This document shows, piece after piece, positions 1-11,311 of a stretch of 22,540 nucleotides of DNA. A program made the translations under genes and the position numbers. The first letter of the stretch is position 1. Each line of letters starts with the position of its first letter. The notes below the pieces were generated by a model. That model was given only the letters and a program-made list of their open reading frames with translations. It was not told where the DNA came from and did no database searches. This DNA is from Saprospiraceae bacterium (GTDB lineage: Bacteria; Bacteroidota; Bacteroidia; Chitinophagales; Saprospiraceae). The stretch lies in contig JADJYQ010000011.1 in NCBI GenBank assembly GCA_016719615.1, forward strand, positions 1-22,540, read 5' to 3'.

Positions 1-2
1 AT

Positions 3-194
3 CATATGGATGAATCTTTAAAGTCAAACAGCAATGTATTGTTTGTAAATGCTAACGCACTCATCGCTACCGGAAAAGGTCGTGAGGCTTGTACAATTTT
101 TGAAATAGTAAAGTCCGACCCTAAATCGAGGTATAATAAAGTAGCTGCTACTTATTATGAACAATGCAGTAAAATTCTACAGTCGAAGCAATAG
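3..194 (+). CDS. C-terminal fragment of a TPR-like protein
   Basis: This is the 3' end of a gene that enters from the left edge. The frame is open to the window start, so the Met codon at position 6 is probably internal, and the gene stops at TAG 192-194. About 63 residues are visible. The stretch ANALIATGKGREACTIFE, followed by a second helix-like segment rich in Lys, Ala and Tyr, fits the helix-turn-helix pattern of a TPR-type repeat: small residues at the turn, then an alternating amphipathic helix. No catalytic motif is visible. The whole protein's role cannot be read from this tail. It is co-oriented with the SusC gene but separated from it by about 570 bp, so a shared operon is not supported. 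Confidence 0.5.
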   Translation, partial: HMDESLKSNSNVLFVNANALIATGKGREACTIFEIVKSDPKSRYNKVAATYYEQCSKILQSKQ

Positions 195-767
195 TTTGTT
201 CTGAAGCAGAATTTTCTGAATTGAAGAATTAACAAAATTTTGACCTGCTCAAATTCTACTGTTTGGCTTACCAAGTTAATTCCGACTCTGGAATTCACAA
301 ATCGACCCAATTTAAAATTGTCACTTCAGAAGCATAAAGGGGGTTCATGTTTAAAATAATTTTGAAATTCTTCCAAAATTTTGTTAAGAAATATCTATGT
401 GGAGTATTAATGATATAGGCCCATAAAACATTGATTTGTATAAGACCATTATGAACTGGTTCAGAACATTAAATTATTTTATGTGCGGGCTTAAATTTAT
501 GTTTATGATGCAATATTTAAATTGACATTTTTACTTATGCTATCTGTTTATTCTCTTGCCATTTATTTCTTACTGGCAATGGACCAAAATCGGACTGGAT
601 GCTGAAAAATAATCACTTGCTTTCTTAAAATGTAAATTAATTTTTGTGAGATCTAATTTAATTATTTAAAAATTTAATTAATAATCTAGAGTAAAATATC
701 AATTAATTGTAGATTAACGTCGAAATTTAAAATACCAACCTTACTGAAAGCAAGTTGCTTAACTGCA
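195..767. other. 573-bp AT-rich intergenic region upstream of the SusC gene
   Basis: I see no convincing coding frame here. The stretch becomes very AT-rich after about 600, and the ten-base string AATTTAATTA occurs twice between about 657 and 684. One exact match to the Bacteroidota -7 consensus TAnnTTTG lies at 357-364 (TAATTTTG), without a clear TTTG at the expected upstream distance. A near match (TAATTTTTG, one extra spacer base) lies near 638-646, closer to the SusC gene. Either could be a promoter, but neither is strong. No hairpin terminator was recognised for the upstream gene. Confidence 0.4.
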
Positions 768-3700
768 TTGTTATGCATTCTCTCTTGTTATTGTTTGTCG
801 GCTCAAAAAACAATTGAAGGAACTGTTAAAGACCCAGCTGGATACCCTGTTATCGGGGCGAATATTTCCATAAAGAAAAACTTCCAATCAGCTTTGAAAC
901 AGATGATCGGGGTCGATTTAAAATTTCTCTTCCCGATGGTTCAAACATTTTGACTTTCAGTTATACAGGATTTCAAACTTTAGAGCAGGATGTTTCAGCA
1001 CAAGCTTTCATAGAAGTTGTTTTGCAGGAAGGCCTCTTGTTGGAGGAAGCACTTGTAACGGCTCTGGGTATCAGAAAGGATGAACGTTCGTTAGGATTCG
1101 GAGTTGAAAAAATAAAAGGAGACGAACTCACCACCGTACCACAAGCCAACTTCGTTAATCTTTTATCAGGTCGCGCTGCGGGTGTGACTGTGTTGGGTTC
1201 AGCGGGTGGTAATCTGGGTGGATCTTCAAGAATTACCATACGAGGATTGAGATCCATAATTGGGGAAAATCAACCTTTGTTCGTAGTCGACGGTGTGCCT
1301 ATGGACAATTCCAATTTCACTAATATTAGTCAGATAAAAGCAGATGGAAGTGGAACAGTATATGAAAGTCAAAGAGACTATGGAAATGCCATACAGGATC
1401 TCAATCCGGAGGATATTGATAACATCAGTATATTAAAGGTCAAGCAGCTGCTGCTCTGTACGGATCTCGCGGAGCCAACGGTGTGATCATTGTCAATACT
1501 AAAAAAGCCTCTCGAGATCAAAAAGGTCTAGGTATCACCATCAGCAGTAGCATTACATTTGATAAAGTTGCTGTATTTCCGAAATTTCAAAAGAATATGG
1601 AGGGGGTGCGAATCTCTTTCCAAGAGGTTATAAGGATGCTTCGGGATTTTATAAGATCCCTTTTATTGAGTTTGGCCCAAATGGTGATACTGTCGGGATT
1701 TTTCAATCTTTCGACCTTGTTCCCCTTTATTTCGTTGACGAAAGCAGTGGCACTCGATTTCAAACGGGTACTGATGAGCATTTTAAAAACCTCGATGATT
1801 TTACCATTAATGGGCATGACCAATATCTTTTTATTAATGGATATGGAAACAACCAAAACCAATTGTATTTCAGAGATTGGAACAGTTGGGATAGCTGGGA
1901 TACAGAACATTTTGGAAAAAGCCGTCTGTGGGAAGTTGGAGATGATCCCATGGATTTTTTGAAACAGGCGTAAGTACCCAGCAAAGTATCTCAATCGAAA
2001 AAGCCAACGATAAATCTGCTTACCGTTTGGCGTATCATCGTTTTGATCAGAAAGGTATTTATCCCAATTCTAAATTGGGAAGAAATCATTTTGTATTCAG
2101 CGGGAATCTGGAACTGTCGGATAAATTGAATATTTCGACTTCTGTAAATTATGTAAATAGTGAAAACAAAGGACGTTCAGCTTCTACTTATGATTTTCGC
2201 GGGGGCTTCAATCCCGCTCAAAATTTTTCGCAATGGTGGCAAACACAATTGCGATTTGATGATTTAAAGACTTATGAAAATCCGGATGGCAGTATGCGCA
2301 CCTGGAATCGCCAATCTGCGGACAATCCAAGACCACAATATTGGGACAATCCCTATTGGTCGAGATATAAGAATTTTCAAACGGATGGACGGGATCGTAT
2401 TTTTGGAAATGTTACGGTAAACTACGCCATCACAGACTGGTTACAAATCAGAGGAAGATTATTGAATGACTTTTATTATGAAAAAGAGAAGAACGAATTG
2501 CCCATGGCAGTCTACTCGAATCGCAATATACGCTTGACGAATTTTATGTAAATGAACTGAATACCGACCTTCAGCTACAGCTTGAACGCAAAATTTATAA
2601 GGAATTTTTTGTGACGGCTGTTCTAGGCGCTAACAAATTAAAAAATCACTGGAAAGAGATTTTGGAGCAACTATTGGCGGATTGACCATACCAGGAATTT
2701 ACCGTCTCCAAAATTCAAAACAGGGTCCTTTGATTCAAAATATCCATTCAGAAAGGGAATTGGAGAGCTTTTACGGATCATTCTCTTTTGCATGGAAAAA
2801 TAAATTATATCTTGAATTAACTGGGCGGCAAGACTGGTCCAGCACTTTGCCGGTCAATAACAATGCATACTTTTATCCATCAGCTTCATTCAGTTATGTA
2901 TTCTCTGACGATCTGATAATTCCAAATTTGAGCTTTGGAAAGTTGCGGCTGGCCTGGGCGAAGGTTGGCTCTGATGGGGACCCCTATAGCCTTTATAAAA
3001 CGTATGTTGGAAATCCAAATTTTGGAAACTATGCCAATTACACGGTCAGTAATACCTTGAATAAAAGTGATCTTACACCTGAACAAACACAATCTCTGGA
3101 AGTGGGTTTTGACCTTCGATTTTTTAAAGACCGCGCTGCTATAGATATGTGTTTTTATACTGGAAAAACGCTGGATCAAATTATTCCACTAACCAGTTCC
3201 GCTACTACTGGATTCACTCGGCAATTCATCAATGCAGGCGAGATCAGTAATATAGGTTTTGAATTGGTGTTGCACGGAATACCTATTCGAAAAACAAACT
3301 TCAGTTGGGGAATAGATTTCCAATTTGGAAAAAATAATAATAAAGTGGTTTCTCTTGTGCCAGAGGATCAAAGCATCCAATCTTACCCTTAGCAAGTCCC
3401 GGAGCCGTAAGCATTCAAGCGCAGATCGGACAACCTTATGGCACGATATTCGGCTATAATTATTTGTACGACAAAGCTGGAAATAAACTCATTGATCCCA
3501 ATACGGGATTTTATCTAAAATCTAATTCTGTAATGCCTATTGGAAATATCAGTCCCGATTTTACAGGGGGAATCACCAATAGTTTTAGATGGAAAAATTT
3601 TGATTTTAAATTTTTTTATTGATTTTCGCAAAGGTGGGGATATCGTTTCTTTTACCAATGCCACGGGTATTTACTCAGGATTATTTGAAGAGACAGCACA

Positions 3701-4157
3701 AAGAAATTATAATGAAAGTGAAATCGTGTACGATGGGATTTATGCAGTTCTGGATAATGAGGGTCGTCCAATTCTGGAAGGCGGGTCCGGAACAGAAACC
3801 CTTACTGATGATTATTACAAGACCAATGGAGAGAAAAATATATCTCGTGTCAGTTATGATGATCATAAATTTTTTGATGGATTTTTTCATATTCAAAAAA
3901 GGTATGTTTATGATGCCTCTTTTATCAAACTTCGCGAAATTTCCATTCGCTATAATCTCAAGGCAAAATGGCTTGAGAGAGCAGGTCTAACAGATGTTAG
4001 TATTGCGATTGTATCAAGAAATGTTGCCATATTACACAAAAATCTACCTCACATCGATCCTGAAATGGCAGTAAGTACGAGCAACATCTACGGAAATGAA
4101 GGTGGTGCCGTTCCTTCAACGAGGTCTATTGGTTTTAACCTGAAATTCAAATTTTAA
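768..4157 (+). CDS. SusC/RagA-family TonB-dependent outer-membrane transporter (frameshifted)
   Basis: SusC-like proteins form a TonB-powered beta-barrel in the outer membrane that imports a ligand held by a SusD-like lid. In order: a hydrophobic signal peptide ending CLSAQ; a CarboxypepD-regulatory-like beta domain to about 1010, with TDDRGRFKISLPDG and LTFSYTGFQ; a plug domain with LLSGRAAGVTV, ITIRGLRS and PLFVVDGVP (about 1150-1310) and the family signature ALYGSRGANGVIIVNTKK (about 1460-1510); then a long barrel ending in GFNLKFKF. The reading frame changes eight times, near 875, 1438, 1592, 1955, 2518, 2663, 3380 and 3615. Seven shifts fit one missing base and one fits one extra base, mostly in A, T or G runs. 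Total length (about 1,130 residues) is normal. No ATG fits: TTG 768 is the first usable start, yet signal-peptide-like sequence continues in frame back to about 723. The ligand is unknown. Confidence 0.93.
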
Positions 4158-4177
4158 TTGCTAAAACTATATCCAGC

Positions 4178-5741
4178 ATGAAATCAAAGCTAATTCAAAT
4201 GCATATCCATTCAATCCATAAAATCAAAGCAATCATAGTCCTCATCATTTTCATAGTCTCTTCGTGTGGCAAAGATTTTGGCGACATCAATGTCGACCCA
4301 AACAATCCACGTATTGTGCGACCGGAAGTCTTGATGACCGGAGCTCAAAAAGTGCTTGCGGATGGCGTTTTTGCAGGAGTGAATGCAACCGGAATTACCA
4401 ACCTGGCTTTACCCGAATTATTGGCTCAGAGTTGGACACAAAATAATTACACAGATGTTTGCAGATATGCTATTGGAGGATTTGCTAAATGTATTTTTTT
4501 GAGGCGTTTTACGCCGGAGTGCTACAAGACATGGCCGATATAGAAGAAACGATTACCAATCATCCGGGATTGGATCCATCTGCAGATAAAAACAAAAAGG
4601 CAATTGCAAAGGTGCTTCGCTGTTATACATTTCAGTTGATGACGGATGTTTTTGGTCCCGTTCCTATCAGGAAGCTTTAAAGGGCGATAAAAATAAAACT
4701 CCTGCTTATGCCAGTCAAAGAGAAATTTACTTTGGTATTCTGGATGAACTACATCAAGCAATATTAGATATGGATGAAAGTGCCGGAAGTTATGGAGGAG
4801 CGGACATCATTTATTCGGGCGATGTAAGCAAGTGGAAAAAATTTGCACATTCGCTCATTCTGCGAATTTCAATGAGAATGAGTGATGTCGAACCAGAAAA
4901 AGCAAAACTGGAATTTGAGAAAGCATTTGCACAGGGCTTCTTGAACAATCTTGATCATGCTTGTTTTAAATATTTGAGTACATTTCCTAATAATAACCCG
5001 CTTCACCAGCAAAGAATAGAACGTGGGGATGCTGACTTGGGTCTTTCGGACATTTTGATCGATAAAACCTTAAAACCACTGAATGACCCAAGGCTTGCTG
5101 TTTGGGGAGATGTGAGAACAAACGGGGTGGTTATTTCGGAAGGCCCTATGGACAAACTAGCAACAATGCTGCAATTTCTTCAGACAATTACTCCCAGCCC
5201 AGCGGCTCTTTTGTAACGAACAACCGTTTGTCGAGTTTCCGTCCATTTGATATCCTTAGGCCGGAAGCTTATGCCTGTCTTATGAATTACAGCGAAGTTT
5301 GCTTTCTGGCTGCCGAAGGGCATAGAACGAGGTTGGTCCATTGGTGGGACGTCCGAAGATTGGTACAATAAAGCGATCATCGCTTCTTTTGAAGAATGGG
5401 GAATTATGGACGTTCAGATGGCAGAAGATTATTTGAAACAAACTGAGGTGAATTATGCGACAGCTGCCGGTGATTGGAATCAAAAAATTGGTGTTCAAAA
5501 ATGGCTGTCTTTATTTATGCAGGGATTTCAGGCCTGGACCGAATGGCGAAGACTGGATTTTCAAAAATTGGAGGCTCCGGTAGATGGTGCGATTGGAGAA
5601 ATTGGAATGCATCCGGCTCCCCTTCGATTGGTTTACCCATCAGCTGAGCAAACCCTAAATGCCAGAAATTATTTTAAGGCTTTAGATTTGCTTAAAGGGG
5701 AAGATAAATTAAGCACAAGAGTGTGGTGGGATGTTAAATGA
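4178..5741 (+). CDS. SusD/RagB-family outer-membrane lipoprotein (frameshifted)
   Basis: This is the surface lipoprotein partner of the SusC transporter, 20 bp downstream of it and surely co-transcribed. It has a lysine-containing n-region, a hydrophobic stretch IKAIIVLIIFIVSSC with a lipobox-type Cys, then GDINVDPNNP, the usual beginning of mature proteins of this SusD subgroup. Further along are DVFGPVPYQEAL, SKWKKFAHSLILRISMRMS, the FRPFDILRPEAYACLM region, and the C-terminal STRVWWDVK ending typical of the family. An in-frame Met at 4199 is an alternative start just before the basic n-region. Frame changes near 4490, 4665, 5145 and 5320 must be bridged; the last is explained by one extra G in a GGG run, restoring AAEGIERGW. 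Reconstructed length is about 520 residues, normal for the family. No CAZyme lies nearby, so the bound ligand cannot be named. Confidence 0.92.
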
Positions 5742-5811
5742 TACATTGATTTCGGTTAATATGAGACATGGTGTAGTATTAATAGAATAGATCAATGAAG
5801 TTTATTTTGAA

Positions 5812-8463
5812 ATGATGATATTTTACAAATTACCGCGGCGAAAGATTCTCAAACATGTAATCAATTCTATATTCTCATGCATAATTGTGCTTTATTATAG
5901 TTGTTTTTTTATTGCCGCTCAAAAAGGAGTGAACCTTCTAACAACTAACAACCATCAACGAGCATCTAATTCAAACACATTTGCGGTAGTCGTTGGCATT
6001 TCCAATTATCACGATAAAGGTATTCCAGATTTAAAATACGCCCACCGCGATGCCATAGCGTTTGTAGATTGGTTGAAGGGAACGGGTATGGTAAAGGTTC
6101 CGGAAGACCACATACAATTACTCATTGATTCTATGGCGACCCGGGCCCAATTCAATGCAGCATTGGATGGAATTTTGGATCAAGCCCGGGAAGGAGACTT
6201 AGTTTACCTTTATTTTTCAGGGCATGGGGATGTTGAAACAAAAACCATAGCAAAATTCGGTTATTTATTGTGTTACGATTCGCCTCCAAATAATTATGCG
6301 GCGGGTGCATTTTCATTAGATTATTTACAGGCAATCGTTTCGACTTTGGCAAGCAATAAAACAAAAGTGGTTGTCATTGCGGATGCTTGTCATGCTGGTA
6401 AATTGGCGGGAAGTAATGTTCTGGGATCCAGACTGACAAGTACTGAATTGGTCCGACAATATGCAAATGAAATCAAGATCCTTTCCTGTCAACCCAATGA
6501 AACAAGTGTGGAAGGAGAATACTGGGGCGGAGGCAGAGGGGTGTTCAGTTATTATCTCACAGATGGACTTTCTGGATTTGCTGATCAAAATGAAGATCGT
6601 CAGATCAAGTTGATGGAACTGGCAAATTACTTACAAACGAATGTAAGTCGGGACGTTGATCCACATAAGCAAATACCGGTCATAGCAGGGGACCTGTCAG
6701 AGACCATCAACTTGGTGGACGAGAAACAATTCCTTGCCATGATGAACGAAAAAAAATTTCCAAAAATCTTAGACATGTGGATACAAGGGGAATTGAGGAA
6801 CAAACATTGGCACAGCTCGACTCTGTAACGCGTTCAAATTATTTTGAGTTTAAAAATAAACTGAACACGCATGAGTTTTTTTGCAGCTCAAATAATTCAA
6901 CAAATTGTGCTGATCAATTGTACAAAGGGCTTCTTAATGTAGCAACCTTAAAACCACTTCATGCACTGATGCGTCGCAATTATGCAGCGGCTTTGCAGGA
7001 TGAAGTCCAAAAAGCATTGAATGCTTTATTGGCTGATGACCCCTATGAATTCAATGACTGGTATTTGAATCCGGAGAAATATGCTGAATATCCAAAGTAT
7101 TTAGAACGTGCCATTGAATTATTGGGAAAGGATCATTACAGTTTTCCTTTATTGTATAGCCAGCAGAAGTATTTTGAAGCTCATTATTTGAAGCAAAAGA
7201 TTTTGCAGGATTTGAAAGATGAGCATAAAAGAGATTCTGTGAGGAACTTGGTAAAATTAAAATTGCTTGAAGCGATAAAATACGAACCGCATGCGGCATA
7301 TCTATACCATGCTGTTGCCAATTTGCATTGGAGAAAAGATGGAATTTATGAAATGGATTCTACTTTAAAATATTGTGCTGAAGCCATGCAAATGGCACCG
7401 ACCTGGATTACTCCCTATCATGAATTGGTTGAAACCTATTTGAATATAATTGTCGATATGGATAAGGCAGATTCAATAATCCGAAAAGGGCTTGCCATAA
7501 GACCAAATTCATATCTTTTGAACTTATTATTAGCATGGAATTATCAAAAGCAAGGCCAATTTAATCAGTCAGATTCGATTTGCTGGAAGTTGATATCAGC
7601 CAAACCAGAGTTGTTTAATGCTTGGTCCACCTTAGTCCAATGTTCTGCAGAAAGGATGGACTATGATCATGTAATCAAGTATAGTCTAAAGTCATTTGAC
7701 TTACACCCGATAACTACGAATTGGTCAAGGGCTTGGTATTTTAAAGCACTGCTTAAAACGAAAAAGGAAAAGTACGCATTTGAATTTTTGGGTAAGTACC
7801 CACCGGAACCTGCTACTTTGGAATTTATTGATAACATTATCCTTTCGGATTATTATTATAACAAGAGAAATTTTGATAAGGCATTTGAATATGCAGAAAA
7901 GGTCATTTCTTCCAATTATGCTGATTTGCATATTAAAGCTGATGCCATTGTAATAATGGCAAGAATAGAAATGTCTCGAATGAATTTTGATGTTGCTACT
8001 TCGTATTTAAACAAAGCTATAGATATCGATCCCACTCCGGATGAAGCCGACCATACAGCTAGGTGTTATTTGGCACAATTACAACATCTAAAAGGGACGT
8101 TCAATTATAGCTGACCAATTATTTAAAGAAGCTTTCAATTTCCATACAAAATTAACTGGGGACATGAAGTAGGGCACAATGTATATGGTGACTTTCTTCT
8201 CTCTCAAAACAGGGATGCGGAGGCTAAACTGCAATACGAAAAGTCAATTGAACTAGTCCCCTTTAATTATGATAGTCACTTATGGCATTGCGAAATTTTA
8301 TGCAAAAAAAGGAAAAACGAATGAAGCCTTAAAATGGCTGGAAATTGCATTGCAAAGATATTACCCAATTCCGGAGCCGATTTATGAAGAACCTTTGTTT
8401 GAGAAAATGAGAAGGAAAAAAAAGTTTAAGGTATTGATGATAAAATATTTTGGACATGATTAA
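5812..8463 (+). CDS. Exported caspase-TPR protein, copy 1 (frameshifted)
   Basis: This is a secreted peptidase of the caspase/metacaspase clan (C14) joined to a helical-repeat region. A basic n-region (KLPRRKILKH) and a hydrophobic stretch end at FIAAQKG, a plausible signal peptidase I site. The caspase-like domain spans about residues 55-300: VVVGISNY begins it, YFSGHGD carries the catalytic His (His138, codon 6223-6225), and ADACHAGK carries Cys193 (6388-6390). SCQPNETSVEGEYWGGGRG follows, as in other bacterial caspases, then an EF-hand-like loop (6583-6618). A shared linker (6969-7196) precedes TPR-like helices and a Pro-rich tail ending KVLMIKYFGHD. Frame changes occur near 6770, 8100, 8165 and 8275. 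The neighbouring copy 2 starts 33 bp later, suggesting one operon. The Asp before Ala-Cys-His recalls metacaspases, which favour basic P1 residues; substrate here is inference only. Confidence 0.88.
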
Positions 8464-8496
8464 AAGATTGAATGACTTAAGCAAGTTAAATAGAAA

Positions 8497-11138
8497 ATGA
8501 CGAATTTATTGATAAGAACATTGATTGCAGGAGTGGGTTGTAAATTCAAGCTATTTTATTCTATACTCATTTTTTTCTTTCATAAATCTTTCCGCTCAAA
8601 AAGGTGTGACATCAGGATCTCCTGATCCCAAGATGAAGCAACCAAATAATACCTATGCGGTTATTATAGGTTATTTCAGATTATCAATCGCCACAAATCC
8701 CGGATTTGCAATATGCACACCGTGATGCATTCGCATTTGAAAAGTGGTTAAAAAGTGCGTCCGGAGGACATGTGCCGAAAGAAAATATAAAAGTGTTATT
8801 GAATGATGGGGCAACTTTGGCACAATTTGGGGCAGCTTTGGATTGGTTATTAGAAATCTGTAAAACTGATGATCAAGCGATCATTTATTTCAGTGGACAT
8901 GGAGATGTTGAAACGAGAACGCGTTTTCAACCCGGGTTTCTATTGTGTTGGGATGCCCCACCTAAAGTATATACAGCTGGTGGAGCATATGGCTTATTTT
9001 ATTTACAAGACCTGATTTCAACTTTATCCATAGACAGATCAGTTCGGGTAATAGTCATATCGGATGCATGTCATTCAGGAAAATTAGCTGGCTCAAATAT
9101 TGGTGGGCCTCAGGCAACGGCCCAATCATTAAGTCAGCAATATGCAAATGAAATTAAAATATTATCATGTCAACCCGATGAAGTTTCAATTGAAGGAGTT
9201 TCATGGGGAGGTGGCCGGGGAGTATTTTCGTATCACTTGGTTGAGGGTCTTACGGGTCTTGCCGATTCAAATTTGGATCGTAATGTTTCACTTTCAGAAT
9301 TAGATCGGTATTTGGAAAAATGGGTTATTGAAGAAACACAACCGCATAGGCAAACACCTGTAATAGTTGGTAACAGGCAATCCATAGTTGCACTTGTTAA
9401 CGACAGTAGTTTAGTGGCATTGAGGAAAACATAAAATGAATAATCCATCGGTATTTGAAACGATTGGATCAAAAGGAAACAAAATAGATCTGTCAGTTTT
9501 AGAAGATACTGCTATATCAAAAATATTTAAGGAATTTAACGAGGCGATTCTGGAAAAGCATTTTTTAGATGGAGATAGTTTGTCTGCAAATACATGTTAC
9601 AAAAGACTCCAAAAAATAGACAGCCTTAATCCTGTATTGAAAATCATGAAGCGAAGTCTTGCTGCTGCACTTCAGGATGAAGTGCAGCAATTTTTAAATA
9701 AATTGTTACAAGATGATCCTTATGAAATTAACAAATGGAGATATAGCAGTGTTAAATATCAAAATTATGTGGATTACTTAGAAAGGAGTATGGAATTATT
9801 AGGAAGGCATCATTCCATGTATAATTCATTGATGGCCAAAAAGCTCTTTTTTGAGTCTTATAATTTGTCGCATTATTCTACATCTTTATATACGTATTAT
9901 CCTGATTCAATTAGAAAATTGAGTAGAATGAAATTATATGAGGCACTCCAATACAAGGATGATGCAATGATCAATTATTTGTTGGGAAATAGTTATCAAT
10001 ATTCTTTATTTGAAGATTCCGTCAGACATTATTATTTGAAAGCCATGAATTTGGCCCCCGGAGTGGTTACAACCCTATTCAGAGCTTTCATGGTATTATT
10101 TGGATCAAATGTATGACTATGCCGAAGCTGAAAAATGGTTGCGAAAGGGCTTGTTAATAGACTCCGAGGCATATGGTTTGCTAGAAATGATGGCATGGGT
10201 TTACCAACGATATGATAATATTGATTCTGTAAATGCTATTTGCAATCGGATGCGATTAATCCATCCTCATCTGTCCAATGATTATTTTACTCTTGCATAC
10301 ACATACAACTATTTAGGTAGGAATTACAAACTAGCCAAAAAATATTTTTATTTAGCAGAATCCATTAATAAGACGGATAACAATAATGAGAAGTGGATTT
10401 TAGGCGATATTGAGCGTAATACGAGGCGCTTTGAAAGCGCAAAAGCTCATTGTAGAATTGAGGACTTTTCTGAAATATTTTTCGGAGATCTTTTGTTTTT
10501 TACCCATGAAATATCAAACCTGGAGATTATTCTTGAAAAATCCAAAAAAGTATTTGAGATTGAAAGTGATCCTGCATTCAAATACAATGCCAGGGTAATC
10601 CAAGGCATTGTACACTATTATTTAGAACAATACAAATTAGCAAGAGAGATTCTACTGGAAGCTGTAGATAAATATTATGTACCCACTGCCTCTATGAGTC
10701 TTGCCTTGGCTTATCTAGGACTTATATCCGAACATTTGGGCGACAATATAAGAGCTGAAGAATATTTCATGAAATCCATTCATTTCAGACCTGAAGAGTA
10801 CGTATATCAAAGTAAACCTATTAAGTCAGGTGAATATTATTTTATGGCAATTTCCTGTTGCAACAAAATCGTTTAAAAGAAGCCGAGCAAAAATTCAACA
10901 CTATTTTAAGTAAAGATTATGGCAATATTTTGGATTTTATGGAATGGCTAAACTATGTGCAATGCGAAAATTGAAGAAGGAAACTCTAGATTGGCTTGAA
11001 CTTGCCCTGGATTGGTATTTTCCAATTCCAAAACCGATCATTGAGGAGCCCTTGTTTAAATTTATAAAAAAAACGAAACGGTTTAAAGAAATGATGAAAC
11101 AACACTTTGGACAAGATTTATATGATTTGAAGGATTAA
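8497..11138 (+). CDS. Exported caspase-TPR protein, copy 2 (frameshifted)
   Basis: This is a tandem paralogue of copy 1 with the same domain order. I chose ATG 8497 because it gives MTNLLIRTLIAG followed by a hydrophobic segment; one frame change in the T-run near 8570 then yields FINLSAQKGV, matching the AQKGV that follows the signal peptide of copy 1. The caspase-like domain carries YFSGHGD (His codon 8898-8900) and SDACHSGK (Cys codon 9069-9071), then SCQPDEVSIEGVSWGGGRG and an EF-hand-like loop (9264-9299). The linker with AAALQDEVQ and DDPYEINKW spans 9646-9867. TPR-like helices follow, then the shared tail with IPKPIIEEPLFK and EMMKQHFGQD. Frame changes are needed near 8570, 8675, 9425, 10090, 10845 and 10940. 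The gap to copy 1 is 33 bp. The protein probably acts in the periplasm or outside the cell. Confidence 0.87.
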
Positions 11139-11272
11139 AAGATTAATGTTGCGCTGCACAGGGAAGTATAGAAATGAGTTTAAAATGTCAGGGTATGCAT
11201 TCATTTTTTTACACGTATAAAAATGTTTAACTACGACCTCGTTTTTTCAAATAGGAATAGAATTCAGGTTTT

Positions 11273-11281
11273 TATAATTTG
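11273..11281 (+). promoter_or_regulatory. Candidate promoter element before caspase copy 3
   Basis: TATAATTTG lies 30 bp before the ATG at 11312, in the 173-bp gap after copy 2. It contains a TATAAT core and resembles the Bacteroidota TAnnTTTG element with one extra spacer base. No strong TTTG was seen at the usual upstream distance. The larger gap, compared with 33 bp between copies 1 and 2, makes an independent promoter plausible. Confidence 0.25.
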
Positions 11282-11311
11282 ATTAAAAATATAAAAGACC
11301 TTAAGAAAACT

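Noticed and set aside
657..684. AT-rich repeated AATTTAATTA as an operator
   Set aside because: Low-complexity AT sequence makes such repeats common by chance; there is no second line of evidence.
973..1257. 94-codon minus-strand open frame inside the SusC gene
   Set aside because: It lies opposite the conserved SusC plug motifs, which clearly read on the plus strand; its Pro/Ser-rich translation is a shadow.
1587..1994. 135-codon minus-strand open frame
   Set aside because: It is opposite the reconstructed SusC barrel region (DQYLFINGYGNNQNQLYF on the plus strand) and has no family motif.
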